6,290 nt of DNA, taken from Alistipes sp. (GTDB lineage: Bacteria; Bacteroidota; Bacteroidia; Bacteroidales; Rikenellaceae). Under the pieces are notes generated by a model. That model worked only from the letters and a program-made list of their open reading frames with translations. It did no database searches and had not been told where the DNA came from. Numbering within the stretch: position 1 is the stretch's first letter; each line of letters opens with the position of its first letter. The DNA lies in contig JAGBTW010000042.1 of assembly GCA_017631135.1 (NCBI GenBank), positions 1-6,290 of the forward strand. The letters run 5' to 3'. Shown here in pieces: positions 1-5,936 of this stretch. Both the position numbers and the translations under genes were made by a program.

Positions 1-1
1 C

Positions 2-232
2 GAGTCTGGCTACTTGGAGGGTGTAATCAATAACGGTACTATGCAGTTTACAAGTAGTGTTGGCGAGATCGACTGGTTTACAATTAGATACTACGACGAA
101 AACAATAACCCTATTGGTTTCTATCCACCCTCAATGTGCAATAATACATGGCGCTATATCGAACCCGACAGCGCAGGTGCTGTTGCCGAGGGCTTTGAGC
201 GTGGTGACGCCGTAGACGCAGGTTGGAGGTAG
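2..232 (+). CDS. 3' end of an unrecognised protein (5' truncated by window edge)
   Basis: An open frame enters from the left edge (first full codon GAG at 2-4) and ends at TAG 230-232, giving the last 76 residues of a longer protein. A TTG at 14 could be read as a start, but the frame stays open upstream, so I treat it as internal. The visible part is rich in aromatic and polar residues (WFTIRYYDENNNPIGFYPP, then CNNTWRYIEPDSAG) and ends AVDAGWR. It looks like the beta-rich end of a secreted or surface protein, but I recognise no family. The acidic and Asn-rich character resembles the lipoprotein downstream, which is weak evidence for a shared surface locus. A terminator follows at 293-331, so this gene closes its own transcription unit. 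I am confident it is coding; its function is unknown. Confidence 0.6.
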   Translation, partial: ESGYLEGVINNGTMQFTSSVGEIDWFTIRYYDENNNPIGFYPPSMCNNTWRYIEPDSAGAVAEGFERGDAVDAGWR

Positions 233-236
233 GGTA

Positions 237-278
237 GTGCGGAGAATGTCGTCTTGTGCGTTTCGCGACCCTCCGCAC
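237..278 (+). other. GC-rich hairpin just after the first gene
   Basis: GTGCGGAG (237-244) is perfectly complementary to CTCCGCAC (271-278). Inside the 26-base loop a short GTCG/CGAC pair (248-251 with 266-269) could extend the fold. It begins 4 bases after the stop codon and lies directly upstream of the intrinsic terminator. It could stabilise the 3' end of the mRNA or be the decayed edge of a repeat. No T-run follows, so it is not itself a terminator. Confidence 0.45.
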
Positions 279-292
279 CCCACCCTTCGTGA

Positions 293-331
293 GAGAGAGG
301 ATGTCCTTGTGGGCATCCTCTCTTGTTTTTT
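293..331 (+). terminator. Intrinsic terminator of the first gene
   Basis: Perfectly paired arms AGAGAGGATG (294-303) and CATCCTCTCT (314-323) are extended inward by a U-G pair and two C-G pairs to a four-base loop (307-310), and outward by one G-U pair. A run of six T follows at 326-331. This is a textbook rho-independent terminator for + strand transcription. It separates the first gene from the lipoprotein gene, which must therefore have its own promoter. Confidence 0.88.
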
Positions 332-413
332 AGGAGGTGGGGTAGTTGGAAATGAAAAATGATGAATTAGGTTGTTTTTATGAGCTCGTACTACATGGAT
401 ATGTTATTTTTTA

Positions 414-421
414 TATCTTTG
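414..421 (+). promoter_or_regulatory. Bacteroidota -7 promoter element for the SusD-like lipoprotein gene
   Basis: TATCTTTG matches the Bacteroidota primary-sigma -7 consensus TAnnTTTG exactly. No good -33 TTTG is visible at the expected 19-21 base spacing (the bases around 390-394 do not fit), so strength is uncertain. Transcription would begin near 427, leaving a leader of about 30 bases before ATG 458. The element lies downstream of the alternative in-frame ATG at 380, which argues that ATG 380 is not the start. Confidence 0.6.
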
Positions 422-457
422 TGCTCTATAAAGGTGAAATCAAAACTATATATTAAT

Positions 458-3235
458 ATGTTGACAAGGCTAAAGTATCTCTGTTTTATTGTGTTAATGT
501 TGGGCGTGGGCGCGGGTGTTGTGTCGTGCACAGATAGTCCCGTGGATGACTCTATCGAGAACCCATCTAATAAGCCATCTGACGACTCCTCTGATGACAC
601 TAATGATGATGTGTTGGTTGAGGAGATAAATCAAGAGAAGCTCTTGGGTGTGTGGGATGCAACGCTCATAGAGTTCTTGTATGAGAATGGCTATGAGGAG
701 TCAATCGCCGAGGAGGAGCCTATAGCGGAAAAGTTAGGCGTTTGGAGCTTGGTTGAGGTGACAAAGGAGGAGATTAAGCCTGTGGGCAGCGAGGAACTTT
801 ATGGTTATCAGATAACTGGCAAGAGCATCAATGTCAAGGGCGAAGATTTTAGCGTTGATGTGACGGTGGTGTCGGTAAACGATAAGATTCTTGTCGTTAG
901 CTACATACATCCCAACGGATGCAATTGGCAGATAACATACATCAAAACGACCCTCAATGATGATAAGGAAGATGGTGGTGAGGATGACGATGATGAGGAG
1001 TCGGAGCCTGAAGTGATAAAGTGCAACGTAAGTGGTCGTATAGAACCATTTACAACGGGCACAACAATAGACCTTGTTGATTTGGCGTCGGATAATTTCT
1101 ATAGCACCGAGATTGCTACAAATGCGGGTCGTTATTCGTTCGACAGCAAGGAGTTTACCTCGCCATACGTTGAGCTTAAGTCAAAGGGTTACTTTATCGA
1201 TATGTTCGATAACCGTCTCTCGAGTGTCCCCGTTGAGCTTCGCACAATTGCCGATTTGGGCGCAAGCAATACGATACATAGCAACATCTTGACTCACATC
1301 AAGTCGGAGCGTGTTCGACACCTCATGGCATTGGGCATGGAGTATTCTGCTGCCAACATCATGGCGCAGAGCGAGCTGTTGCAGTTGTTTGGCATAGAGG
1401 GGCTTGTTAGCAGCGACCTCTCGCAGATAAGCATTACGGATGGCACGGATGAGGCTGCAGCGCTCATTGCTACTACGGCGCTCATCATGGTAGAGAACGC
1501 CACGTCGTATCAGTTTGATGAGTATGTTAGGGCCATAGCTACTTTCTTTGGCGAGAGTGGCTCTCTGCCCGACTATATCTTCGACGAGATACATCAAAGC
1601 AAGGCGAAGGTGTTTGGTCAGCTTGACGAAGTGCGCGATAACATCATCACTCGATATGCCGAGACGCTGTGGGAGGGTGTCGAGGTTAAGGAACTCTATC
1701 ACTATGTCGATTGGGATGGCGATAGGGTAGCGGGCAACGAGATGCTTAAGGCGGGAGAGAGCGTTGAGCTCGATATATCGCACATAAATGTTCCAACAGA
1801 GGGTGGTACATACACCATACGGATAAACTCTCCAATACCTCTGTATTTGGAGCCTCAAATGGCTGGTGGGGATGATGAGGTGTTGGTACCTGGTGCTGGT
1901 GTCCCCGGAAGCTCGTTGGGTAATGGCTTTTATGATATTGATAATAAGGATATTGTCTATGATGTAAGCATAGAGGATAATGTACTCAAATTGTCGGTGT
2001 CTAATCTCTGTTCTTATCTTGATAAGAGTGCTACAATCGGGCTTTATGACTATGTCGGAAATATGGTGGCATCAGTAAGTCTTAAGCAGACGGGTGATCA
2101 TAATATCGCGAGCATGCCTCTCTTAGGTATTACAGGTCAGCAGGCGTTTTTGTCGCTCATGGCAAAGATGACGCAAGGCATGGTTAAGTATAATAGGATT
2201 GAGCAGTACTACGGCTATAACTATGTGGAGGGTGTGTATACCGGGTTGGTGGATAAATATGTTTATGCGGGTAGTAGCGATATAAGTGCTGCATGGGAGC
2301 GACTCTACGAGGCAAATAGTGCACTTCAGCAGCTGCGAGATCTTGATGTTAAGGGTTTGAATGTATATGACGATTACTTCAATGTATTCAGCGCGTTCAT
2401 CTACTCAAATCTTGTCTATGGCTGGGGTGATGTACCCTACATGAATAGCTATGAGGCTGTGGAGAATGCATATTACGATGGAGTATGGCAGACCGCATCG
2501 GAGGATATATTGAATGACTTGGTGCAAAAGCTGCAAAAATCGTTTGATTCTCTCCACGAAAAGAGAAACGAATCGGTGAATTGTGCTAATGCAAACGACC
2601 TGTTCTTTGTGTCAAAGGATGTTGTGCGTGTGCTCCTCGCAAATATCTATATGTATCAGGGTGATTATGCTGCGGCTACGCCTCTATTGCAGCAAGTCGT
2701 TGATAATGGCTTCTACACGTTGGATGCCTCGACAAACTTCAAACCCGATACGGATGATAATATCGAGTTTGACGTAGATTATGGCTCGGGCACAAGAGCC
2801 ACACGCTCGGTAGATTTCAAGTATAGCACGGAGGTTATCTTCGCCTTTTTGAATGATAGCGATGCGGGTACTCGTGCAGATGTTGTTATAGAGTTTGTTG
2901 CCGCGGGTGTAATGCCATATATCACCTTGAGCGATGTGTATCTATCTTTGGCAGAGTGTTACTATATGTGTGGCGATGCGGAATATGCTAACTCCCACTA
3001 TTTGCAGAGTGTCATCGACGCCAAGAACTTGACTATCACCGAGAGCGACGTATTGATGAGAATAAAGCAGGCGAGAGAGCAGATTACGTTCTACAGCGGT
3101 ACATACTTTGCGTTCCTCAAGCGCACTGGACTTGCAAAGGATGTCTGCTGCTTGGAGGAGTATCAGCTTCTCTTCCCGATACCCACACAGGAGTTGTACT
3201 CTAACTCTAATATGGTTCAAAACCCAGGGTATTAA
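458..3235 (+). CDS. Multi-domain SusD/RagB-like surface lipoprotein
   Basis: Predicted 925-residue lipoprotein, probably an outer-membrane glycan or nutrient-binding protein. The frame opens at ATG 380, but I start at ATG 458: this gives a clean signal peptide (MLTRLKY, hydrophobic stretch, GVVSC; lipid Cys24) and fits the -7 promoter at 414-421. After Cys24, TDSPVDD resembles a surface-export signal. Approximate order: acidic linker 25-55; lipocalin-like beta domain 57-166; Asp/Glu-rich linker 167-186; a transthyretin-like strand module (GRIEPFTTGTTI, about 194) and helical region to 410; a DWDGDRVAGNE loop (418-428) resembling a calcium loop; a BACON-like domain 439-547 (PTEGGTYTI to SVSLKQTG); and a SusD/RagB domain 548-925. 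SusD hallmarks are AWERLYEAN (612-620), GWGDVPY (655-661), a TPR-like LANIYMYQGDYAAA (727-740) and LFPIPTQEL...QNPGY at the C-terminus. The SusD part, about 378 residues, is shorter than I expect for the family (roughly 500). No SusC gene is adjacent. The SusD assignment is firm; the N-terminal domain names are inference from pattern. Confidence 0.88.
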   Translation: MLTRLKYLCFIVLMLGVGAGVVSCTDSPVDDSIENPSNKPSDDSSDDTNDDVLVEEINQEKLLGVWDATLIEFLYENGYEESIAEEEPIAEKLGVWSLVEVTKEEIKPVGSEELYGYQITGKSINVKGEDFSVDVTVVSVNDKILVVSYIHPNGCNWQITYIKTTLNDDKEDGGEDDDDEESEPEVIKCNVSGRIEPFTTGTTIDLVDLASDNFYSTEIATNAGRYSFDSKEFTSPYVELKSKGYFIDMFDNRLSSVPVELRTIADLGASNTIHSNILTHIKSERVRHLMALGMEYSAANIMAQSELLQLFGIEGLVSSDLSQISITDGTDEAAALIATTALIMVENATSYQFDEYVRAIATFFGESGSLPDYIFDEIHQSKAKVFGQLDEVRDNIITRYAETLWEGVEVKELYHYVDWDGDRVAGNEMLKAGESVELDISHINVPTEGGTYTIRINSPIPLYLEPQMAGGDDEVLVPGAGVPGSSLGNGFYDIDNKDIVYDVSIEDNVLKLSVSNLCSYLDKSATIGLYDYVGNMVASVSLKQTGDHNIASMPLLGITGQQAFLSLMAKMTQGMVKYNRIEQYYGYNYVEGVYTGLVDKYVYAGSSDISAAWERLYEANSALQQLRDLDVKGLNVYDDYFNVFSAFIYSNLVYGWGDVPYMNSYEAVENAYYDGVWQTASEDILNDLVQKLQKSFDSLHEKRNESVNCANANDLFFVSKDVVRVLLANIYMYQGDYAAATPLLQQVVDNGFYTLDASTNFKPDTDDNIEFDVDYGSGTRATRSVDFKYSTEVIFAFLNDSDAGTRADVVIEFVAAGVMPYITLSDVYLSLAECYYMCGDAEYANSHYLQSVIDAKNLTITESDVLMRIKQAREQITFYSGTYFAFLKRTGLAKDVCCLEEYQLLFPIPTQELYSNSNMVQNPGY

Positions 3236-3249
3236 TGGGGATTATGATA

Positions 3250-3277
3250 ATTAGTAATGAGTAATTAGCAATTAGTA
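3250..3277. repeat. Four tandem heptamers, consensus ATTAGTA
   Basis: Four head-to-tail 7-base units occur after the lipoprotein stop: ATTAGTA (3250), ATGAGTA (3257), ATTAGCA (3264) and ATTAGTA (3271), each with at most one mismatch to the consensus. The pattern decays afterwards (ATCACGTA at 3278). It lies 28 bases left of the inverted-repeat element at 3306. It is probably a slippage-prone intergenic repeat; no function can be read from it. Confidence 0.7.
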
Positions 3278-3305
3278 ATCACGTAATTGTTTGATACTCA
3301 ATATT

Positions 3306-3466
3306 GTCATGTTGAACGAAGTGAAACATCTCTCGGGTTGTACGAGTGTCCATCGTCTCGGAGACCTTGAGATTCTTGAGTTCCTCTACCCTGCTCCGCC
3401 ATGGCATAACAAGCACGCTTGTTCTGCTCATGGCTTAATCGCAGCGTTCACTACGTTCAGAATGAC
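3306..3466. repeat. MITE/REP-like intergenic element with inverted ends
   Basis: The left end (3306-3325, starting GTCATGTTGAACGAAGTGAA) and the reverse complement of the right end (3447-3466, GTCATTCTGAACGTAGTGAA) agree at 17 of 20 bases. The unit is 161 bases. From memory, sequences of the GTCATnnTGAACGAAGTGAA type are common dispersed intergenic repeats in Bacteroidota; that is recollection, not a search. The interior holds a further stable hairpin (3398-3434). I see no transposase and no convincing target-site duplication. A 64-codon frame across it (3291-3485) is best regarded as translated repeat, not a gene. With the flanking heptamers and terminator it fills the 317-base gene-free stretch 3236-3552. 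Confidence 0.65.
3398..3434. other. Stable hairpin nested in the inverted-repeat element
   Basis: GCCATG (3398-3403) pairs with CATGGC (3429-3434), GCA (3404-3406) with TGC (3425-3427), and AACAAGC (3408-3414) with GCTTGTT (3417-3423). Only one mismatch (3407/3424), one bulged base (3428) and a tiny apex interrupt it. It looks like a separate palindromic insert inside the repeat, because the outer ends pair independently. It could act as a transcriptional roadblock or 3' mRNA stabiliser, but no T-run marks it as a terminator. Confidence 0.6.
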
Positions 3467-3488
3467 CATCTTATATCTTAATTAGCGT

Positions 3489-3529
3489 AATAAAGGGGCT
3501 GTTCAATCGCGTTGAACAGCCCCTTTATT
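3489..3529. terminator. Bidirectional terminator between convergent genes
   Basis: A perfect 18-base stem (3489-3506 with 3512-3529, beginning AATAAAGGGGCTG) closes a 5-base loop TCGCG. Because the arms begin with AATAAA, both strands end the hairpin with CCCCTTTATT, so each direction has a modest T-rich tail. It lies 24 bases beyond the meaB stop codon and some 250 bases beyond the lipoprotein stop, so it probably ends the minus-strand operon and blocks read-through from the + side. Confidence 0.88.
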
Positions 3530-3552
3530 GTGTGTTAAAAGTTCAAATCAGT

Positions 3553-4659
3553 CTATTTGAAGTATATGTCCAAGAGCTCCTTGGCGGCGATGAACGACGA
3601 TAGCTTGGCCTCCAGCACGCGCTGCTCGACCTCCGCCATCTTGGCCTCAATCTCGGGGTTGTTGTAGAAGCTCGACTTCAAGGTCTCGTTTATCGTCTCG
3701 TACATCCAATACTTATTCTGGCGGTTGCGGTTTGCCATGAAGTAGCCGTTGAGCTCTATGTGCTGCAAGTACTGCTCCACGCCCTGCCATACCTCCTCGA
3801 GACCTGTGCCCTCGAGCGATGAGCAGGTGTAGACCTGGGGTCGCCACTCCGACTCGGGCAAGGGGAAGAGGTGCAAAGCGCCCTGATACTGCGCCTTGGC
3901 AAGCTCCGCCTTGGTGATGTTCTCTCCATCGGCCTTGGTGATGACCATCATGTCGGCCATCTCCATGATGCCGCGCTTGATGCCCTGAAGCTCGTCGCCA
4001 GCGCCCGAAATCTGCAACATCATGAACATGTCAACCATCGAGTGTACGGCGGTCTCGGACTGTCCAACACCCACTGTCTCAATGAAGATGACGTCGTAGC
4101 CCGCAGCCTCGCACAGCACGATTGTCTCGCGTGTCTTGCGCGCTACGCCACCCAACGAGCCTGCCGATGGTGAGGGGCGCACAAAGATATTGGGGTTGTG
4201 GCAGATGCTCTCCATACGTGTCTTGTCGCCGAGGATAGAGCCGCCACTACGCTCCGAACTGGGGTCTATGGCTAACACTGCGAGCTTGTGGTTGTACGAC
4301 GTAACCATGTTGCCCACAGCCTCGATGAAGCTCGATTTACCCGCACCTGGAACACCTGTGATGCCTATGCGCACCGACTTGCCAGCGTGGGGCAAGCAGC
4401 GCTCGATAATCTCCTGCGCCTGGGCATAGTGCGTGGGGTTGTTGCTCTCGATGAGCGTTATGGCCTGTGCCAAGATGGTGATGTTGCCCGCGAGGATGCC
4501 CTCGACAAACTCGTCGGTGGTCATCTGACGGCGCTTCTTACGCACGAAATAGGGGTTCACAACGGGCTTCTCATCGACACCCTCGGTGACGTTGAGCGCA
4601 CTGTCGTGATGCTGGTCGAGATACTCCTTTTCGTAGTGTTCTATTTTGCTGAATGCCAT
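3553..4659 (-). CDS. meaB: Methylmalonyl-CoA mutase-associated GTPase MeaB
   Basis: A 368-residue cytoplasmic G3E-class P-loop GTPase. Family members chaperone the adenosylcobalamin-dependent methylmalonyl-CoA mutase: they gate cofactor loading and protect the enzyme from inactivation. Visible motifs are the P-loop GVPGAGKS (102-109), the switch region IDPSSERSGGSILGDKTRM (131-149), the switch II/G3-like ETVGVGQSE (194-202) and the G4 base-recognition motif TKAD (241-244). About 90 residues precede the P-loop, with a helical lead-in from about 47. The C-terminal region after about 320 is helical and fits the dimerisation arm known in MeaB. Length is normal to slightly long for the family. It is the second gene of a minus-strand operon: the upstream stop is separated from ATG 4657-4659 by 4 bases. 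The nearby epimerase and decarboxylase genes support MeaB over the related ArgK/HypB-type GTPases. The mutase genes are not in this window. Confidence 0.94.
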   Translation of the reverse strand: MAFSKIEHYEKEYLDQHHDSALNVTEGVDEKPVVNPYFVRKKRRQMTTDEFVEGILAGNITILAQAITLIESNNPTHYAQAQEIIERCLPHAGKSVRIGITGVPGAGKSSFIEAVGNMVTSYNHKLAVLAIDPSSERSGGSILGDKTRMESICHNPNIFVRPSPSAGSLGGVARKTRETIVLCEAAGYDVIFIETVGVGQSETAVHSMVDMFMMLQISGAGDELQGIKRGIMEMADMMVITKADGENITKAELAKAQYQGALHLFPLPESEWRPQVYTCSSLEGTGLEEVWQGVEQYLQHIELNGYFMANRNRQNKYWMYETINETLKSSFYNNPEIEAKMAEVEQRVLEAKLSSFIAAKELLDIYFK

Positions 4660-4663
4660 ATCT

Positions 4664-5149
4664 TTAGTGGTATTTCTGTCGTTGGTTTAATCTATCTATG
4701 ACTACGCCGCCGAGGTGGTGGATGGGTCCAAACCACTCTATGCGCGAGTTCTTCGTGCGGTAGATGACCACAAATGGTGCATATTGTATGCCGAAGGCCT
4801 TGAACGTGCGGTTGTTATGGTCGAAGGCTATGTTGTAGTCCTCGATGCCGAGGCGCTCAACGATGGCCTCTTTGTCGCTCTCCTGTTCGCTTGTGATGAA
4901 CACTATTGCGCACTGCTTCTCGATGCTCTTTGCCGTATCTTTGAAGTTGCGCAATGCCTCGACGCAGGGCTGGCTCTCGGAGTGTACAAAAATCAGACAT
5001 GTGTAGTCGCGGTTGTACATGGCTACAGCATCGTCGATGTCGGGGGTGACATTGACCGTGGGTAGAGTCTCGCCGAGGCGCACACTCTGTGCGCTTGCGC
5101 CAACAGCTGTGGCACATAATAGGGCGATTATAGCGAAAAGATGTCTCAT
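4664..5149 (-). CDS. Exported thioredoxin-fold (TlpA-like) protein with degenerate CxxC
   Basis: A 161-residue protein with a signal peptide (MRHLFAIIALLCATAVGASA, likely cleaved near residue 20-21), so probably periplasmic. The mature part looks like a small thioredoxin/TlpA fold: a beta strand CLIFVHSES, the active-site turn SQPC (59-62) followed by a helix, a second strand AIVFITSEQE (81-90), and the conserved cis-proline segment YAPFVVIY (Pro125). The usual CxxC has lost its first cysteine (Ser59), leaving only Cys62, so ordinary disulfide exchange is unlikely. It may be a one-cysteine redox or peroxidase-like protein, or a binding protein. Other cysteines are Cys51 and Cys80, plus one in the signal peptide. 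It is the first gene of the operon with meaB, 4 bases upstream. A functional link with methylmalonyl-CoA metabolism is not obvious, because the two products sit in different compartments. The fold call is moderately sure; the role is unknown. Confidence 0.75.
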   Translation of the reverse strand: MRHLFAIIALLCATAVGASAQSVRLGETLPTVNVTPDIDDAVAMYNRDYTCLIFVHSESQPCVEALRNFKDTAKSIEKQCAIVFITSEQESDKEAIVERLGIEDYNIAFDHNNRTFKAFGIQYAPFVVIYRTKNSRIEWFGPIHHLGGVVIDRLNQRQKYH

Positions 5150-5169
5150 TGGTTCTCGTGTTTAGTATG

Positions 5170-5200
5170 CGAAGATACGAATTTTTTGGCAAAAGACAAC
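5170..5200 (-). promoter_or_regulatory. Probable promoter of the thioredoxin-like/meaB operon
   Basis: Read on the minus strand, TATCTTCG (5177 to 5170) matches the TAnnTTTG -7 consensus with one mismatch. GTTG (5200 to 5197) lies 19 bases upstream and matches -33 TTTG at three of four bases. Transcription would begin near 5160-5163, leaving a leader of only about 12 bases before ATG 5149, which is short but possible. It is divergent from the mce promoter. Confidence 0.45.
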
Positions 5201-5291
5201 CTTTTGTCGCTACTTTTTTTTGCGAGGTGCTCAATTTTGTTTGCGCGAGTTGTCGTAAGTGAGAAATAATACGAAAAAAGAGTCGAAAATA

Positions 5292-5323
5292 TTTCGTGGT
5301 TTCAAAAAGAAGAAGTATCTTTG
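5292..5323 (+). promoter_or_regulatory. Promoter of the mce-mmdA unit
   Basis: TATCTTTG (5316-5323) matches the Bacteroidota -7 consensus TAnnTTTG exactly, and TTTC (5292-5295) is a one-mismatch -33 element at 20-base spacing. AT-rich DNA precedes it. Predicted start of transcription is near 5330, giving a leader of about 70 bases that is A-rich before ATG 5400 and lacks a Shine-Dalgarno sequence, as usual in this phylum. An interrupted palindrome, CGAAA-ATA-TTTCG (5284-5296), overlaps the -33 element and could be an operator. Confidence 0.65.
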
Positions 5324-5399
5324 GGTGATTTTTGTAGATATGTATTGTATAAACAATAACAAACAAATATTAAGTTAAACTTTATAAAAACAAAACACA

Positions 5400-5810
5400 A
5401 TGAAAGTATCACACATTGAGCATCTCGGCATCGCAGTAAACAGCCTTGAGGAGGCAATTCCCTACTGGGAGAACGTATTGGGTTTGAAGTGTTACGCTAT
5501 CGAGGAGGTAGCTGACCAGAAGGTTAAGACCGCATTCTTCATGCTTGGTCAGACAAAGATTGAGCTCTTGGAGCCCACATCACCCGAGTCAACAATCGCG
5601 AAGTACATCGAGAACAAGGGCGTTGGTATCCACCACATGGCTCTCGCTTGCGAGAACATCGAGGAGCAGCTTGCTGATGCAGAGGCTCACGGCATCCGCC
5701 TTATCGACAAGACTCCCCGCAAGGGCGCAGAGGGTCTTACTATCGCGTTCCTCCACCCCAAGTCTACACAGGGTATCTTGACAGAGCTTTGCGAGAACAA
5801 GAATAAATAA
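5400..5810 (+). CDS. mce: Methylmalonyl-CoA epimerase
   Basis: A 136-residue cytoplasmic metalloenzyme of the VOC (glyoxalase/dioxygenase) superfamily. It interconverts the (R) and (S) epimers of methylmalonyl-CoA, linking the B12-dependent mutase to the (S)-specific decarboxylase. Two beta-alpha-beta-beta-beta modules are visible: HIEHLGIAV...YWENVLGLKC...TKIELLEP (1-60) and GIHHMALACENIEEQLADAE...ILTEL (76-130). Probable metal or catalytic side chains are His8, Glu55, one of His78/His79 and Glu129, placed by analogy with known epimerases. Length is typical for the family. ATG 5400 is preceded by an A-rich leader and gives the expected N-terminus MKVSHIEHLGIAV. The stop TAA (5808-5810) falls inside the left arm of a large palindrome. 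It is the first gene of a probable operon with mmdA, divergent from the meaB operon. Codon use (ggt, cgt, gag, aac, aag) suggests high expression. Confidence 0.95.
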   Translation: MKVSHIEHLGIAVNSLEEAIPYWENVLGLKCYAIEEVADQKVKTAFFMLGQTKIELLEPTSPESTIAKYIENKGVGIHHMALACENIEEQLADAEAHGIRLIDKTPRKGAEGLTIAFLHPKSTQGILTELCENKNK

Positions 5811-5929
5811 GCAATCTAATTTGATTATTTTGGCGTTGCACTCGTTCTCGAAATCCTCATTTACGCCAAGTAAACTGCGGTTTCAAGAACTTCGTGCGCC
5901 TAAAACTAATTCAAATTATATCGCTTATT
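5806..5929. repeat. 124-base imperfect palindrome overlapping the mce stop codon
   Basis: The outer arms 5806-5824 and 5911-5929 (starting AATAAGC and ending GCTTATT) pair at 17 of 19 positions. Complementarity continues inward with small bulges: GGCG...GCAC against GTGC...GCC, then GTTCT.GAAA (5844-5853) against TTTC.AGAAC (5881-5890). It ends in a perfect apical stem TTTAC (5860-5864)/GTAAA (5870-5874) with a 5-base loop. The whole segment can fold into one long hairpin as RNA or a cruciform as DNA. It has no T-run, so it is not a classical terminator. Its compact size, near-symmetric ends and lack of coding suggest a MITE/REP-like mobile repeat or a mature mRNA-processing element inside the operon. 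Confidence 0.75.
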
Positions 5930-5936
5930 AAAAATC

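Noticed and set aside
1181..1858. A 225-codon open frame antisense to the lipoprotein gene
   Set aside because: It lies wholly opposite a clear coding sequence, has no signal, motif or promoter of its own, and its composition (Leu/Arg/Tyr/Ile-rich) is that of a shadow frame.
3291..3485. A 64-codon + strand frame after the lipoprotein gene
   Set aside because: It runs across the inverted-repeat element and its nested hairpin. The peptide is translated repeat, with no leader or domain.
3236..3552. A CRISPR array or small RNA gene in the repeat-rich intergenic stretch
   Set aside because: The repeats are either 7-base tandem units or a single inverted pair. There are no regularly spaced direct repeats with unique spacers and no promoter-like -7 element driving an RNA.
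4288..4701. A 137-codon + strand frame opposite meaB
   Set aside because: It overlaps the well-supported MeaB sequence on the other strand, including the P-loop region, and shows no recognisable protein features.
4857..5366. A 169-codon minus-strand frame extending into the divergent promoter region
   Set aside because: It overlaps the signal-peptide-bearing thioredoxin-like gene in another frame and crosses both promoters. The Arg/His/Cys-rich product looks like a shadow.
5324..5399. A cobalamin riboswitch ahead of mce, suspected because the pathway needs B12
   Set aside because: The leader is only about 70 AT-rich bases with no B12-box-like core or stable multi-stem fold.
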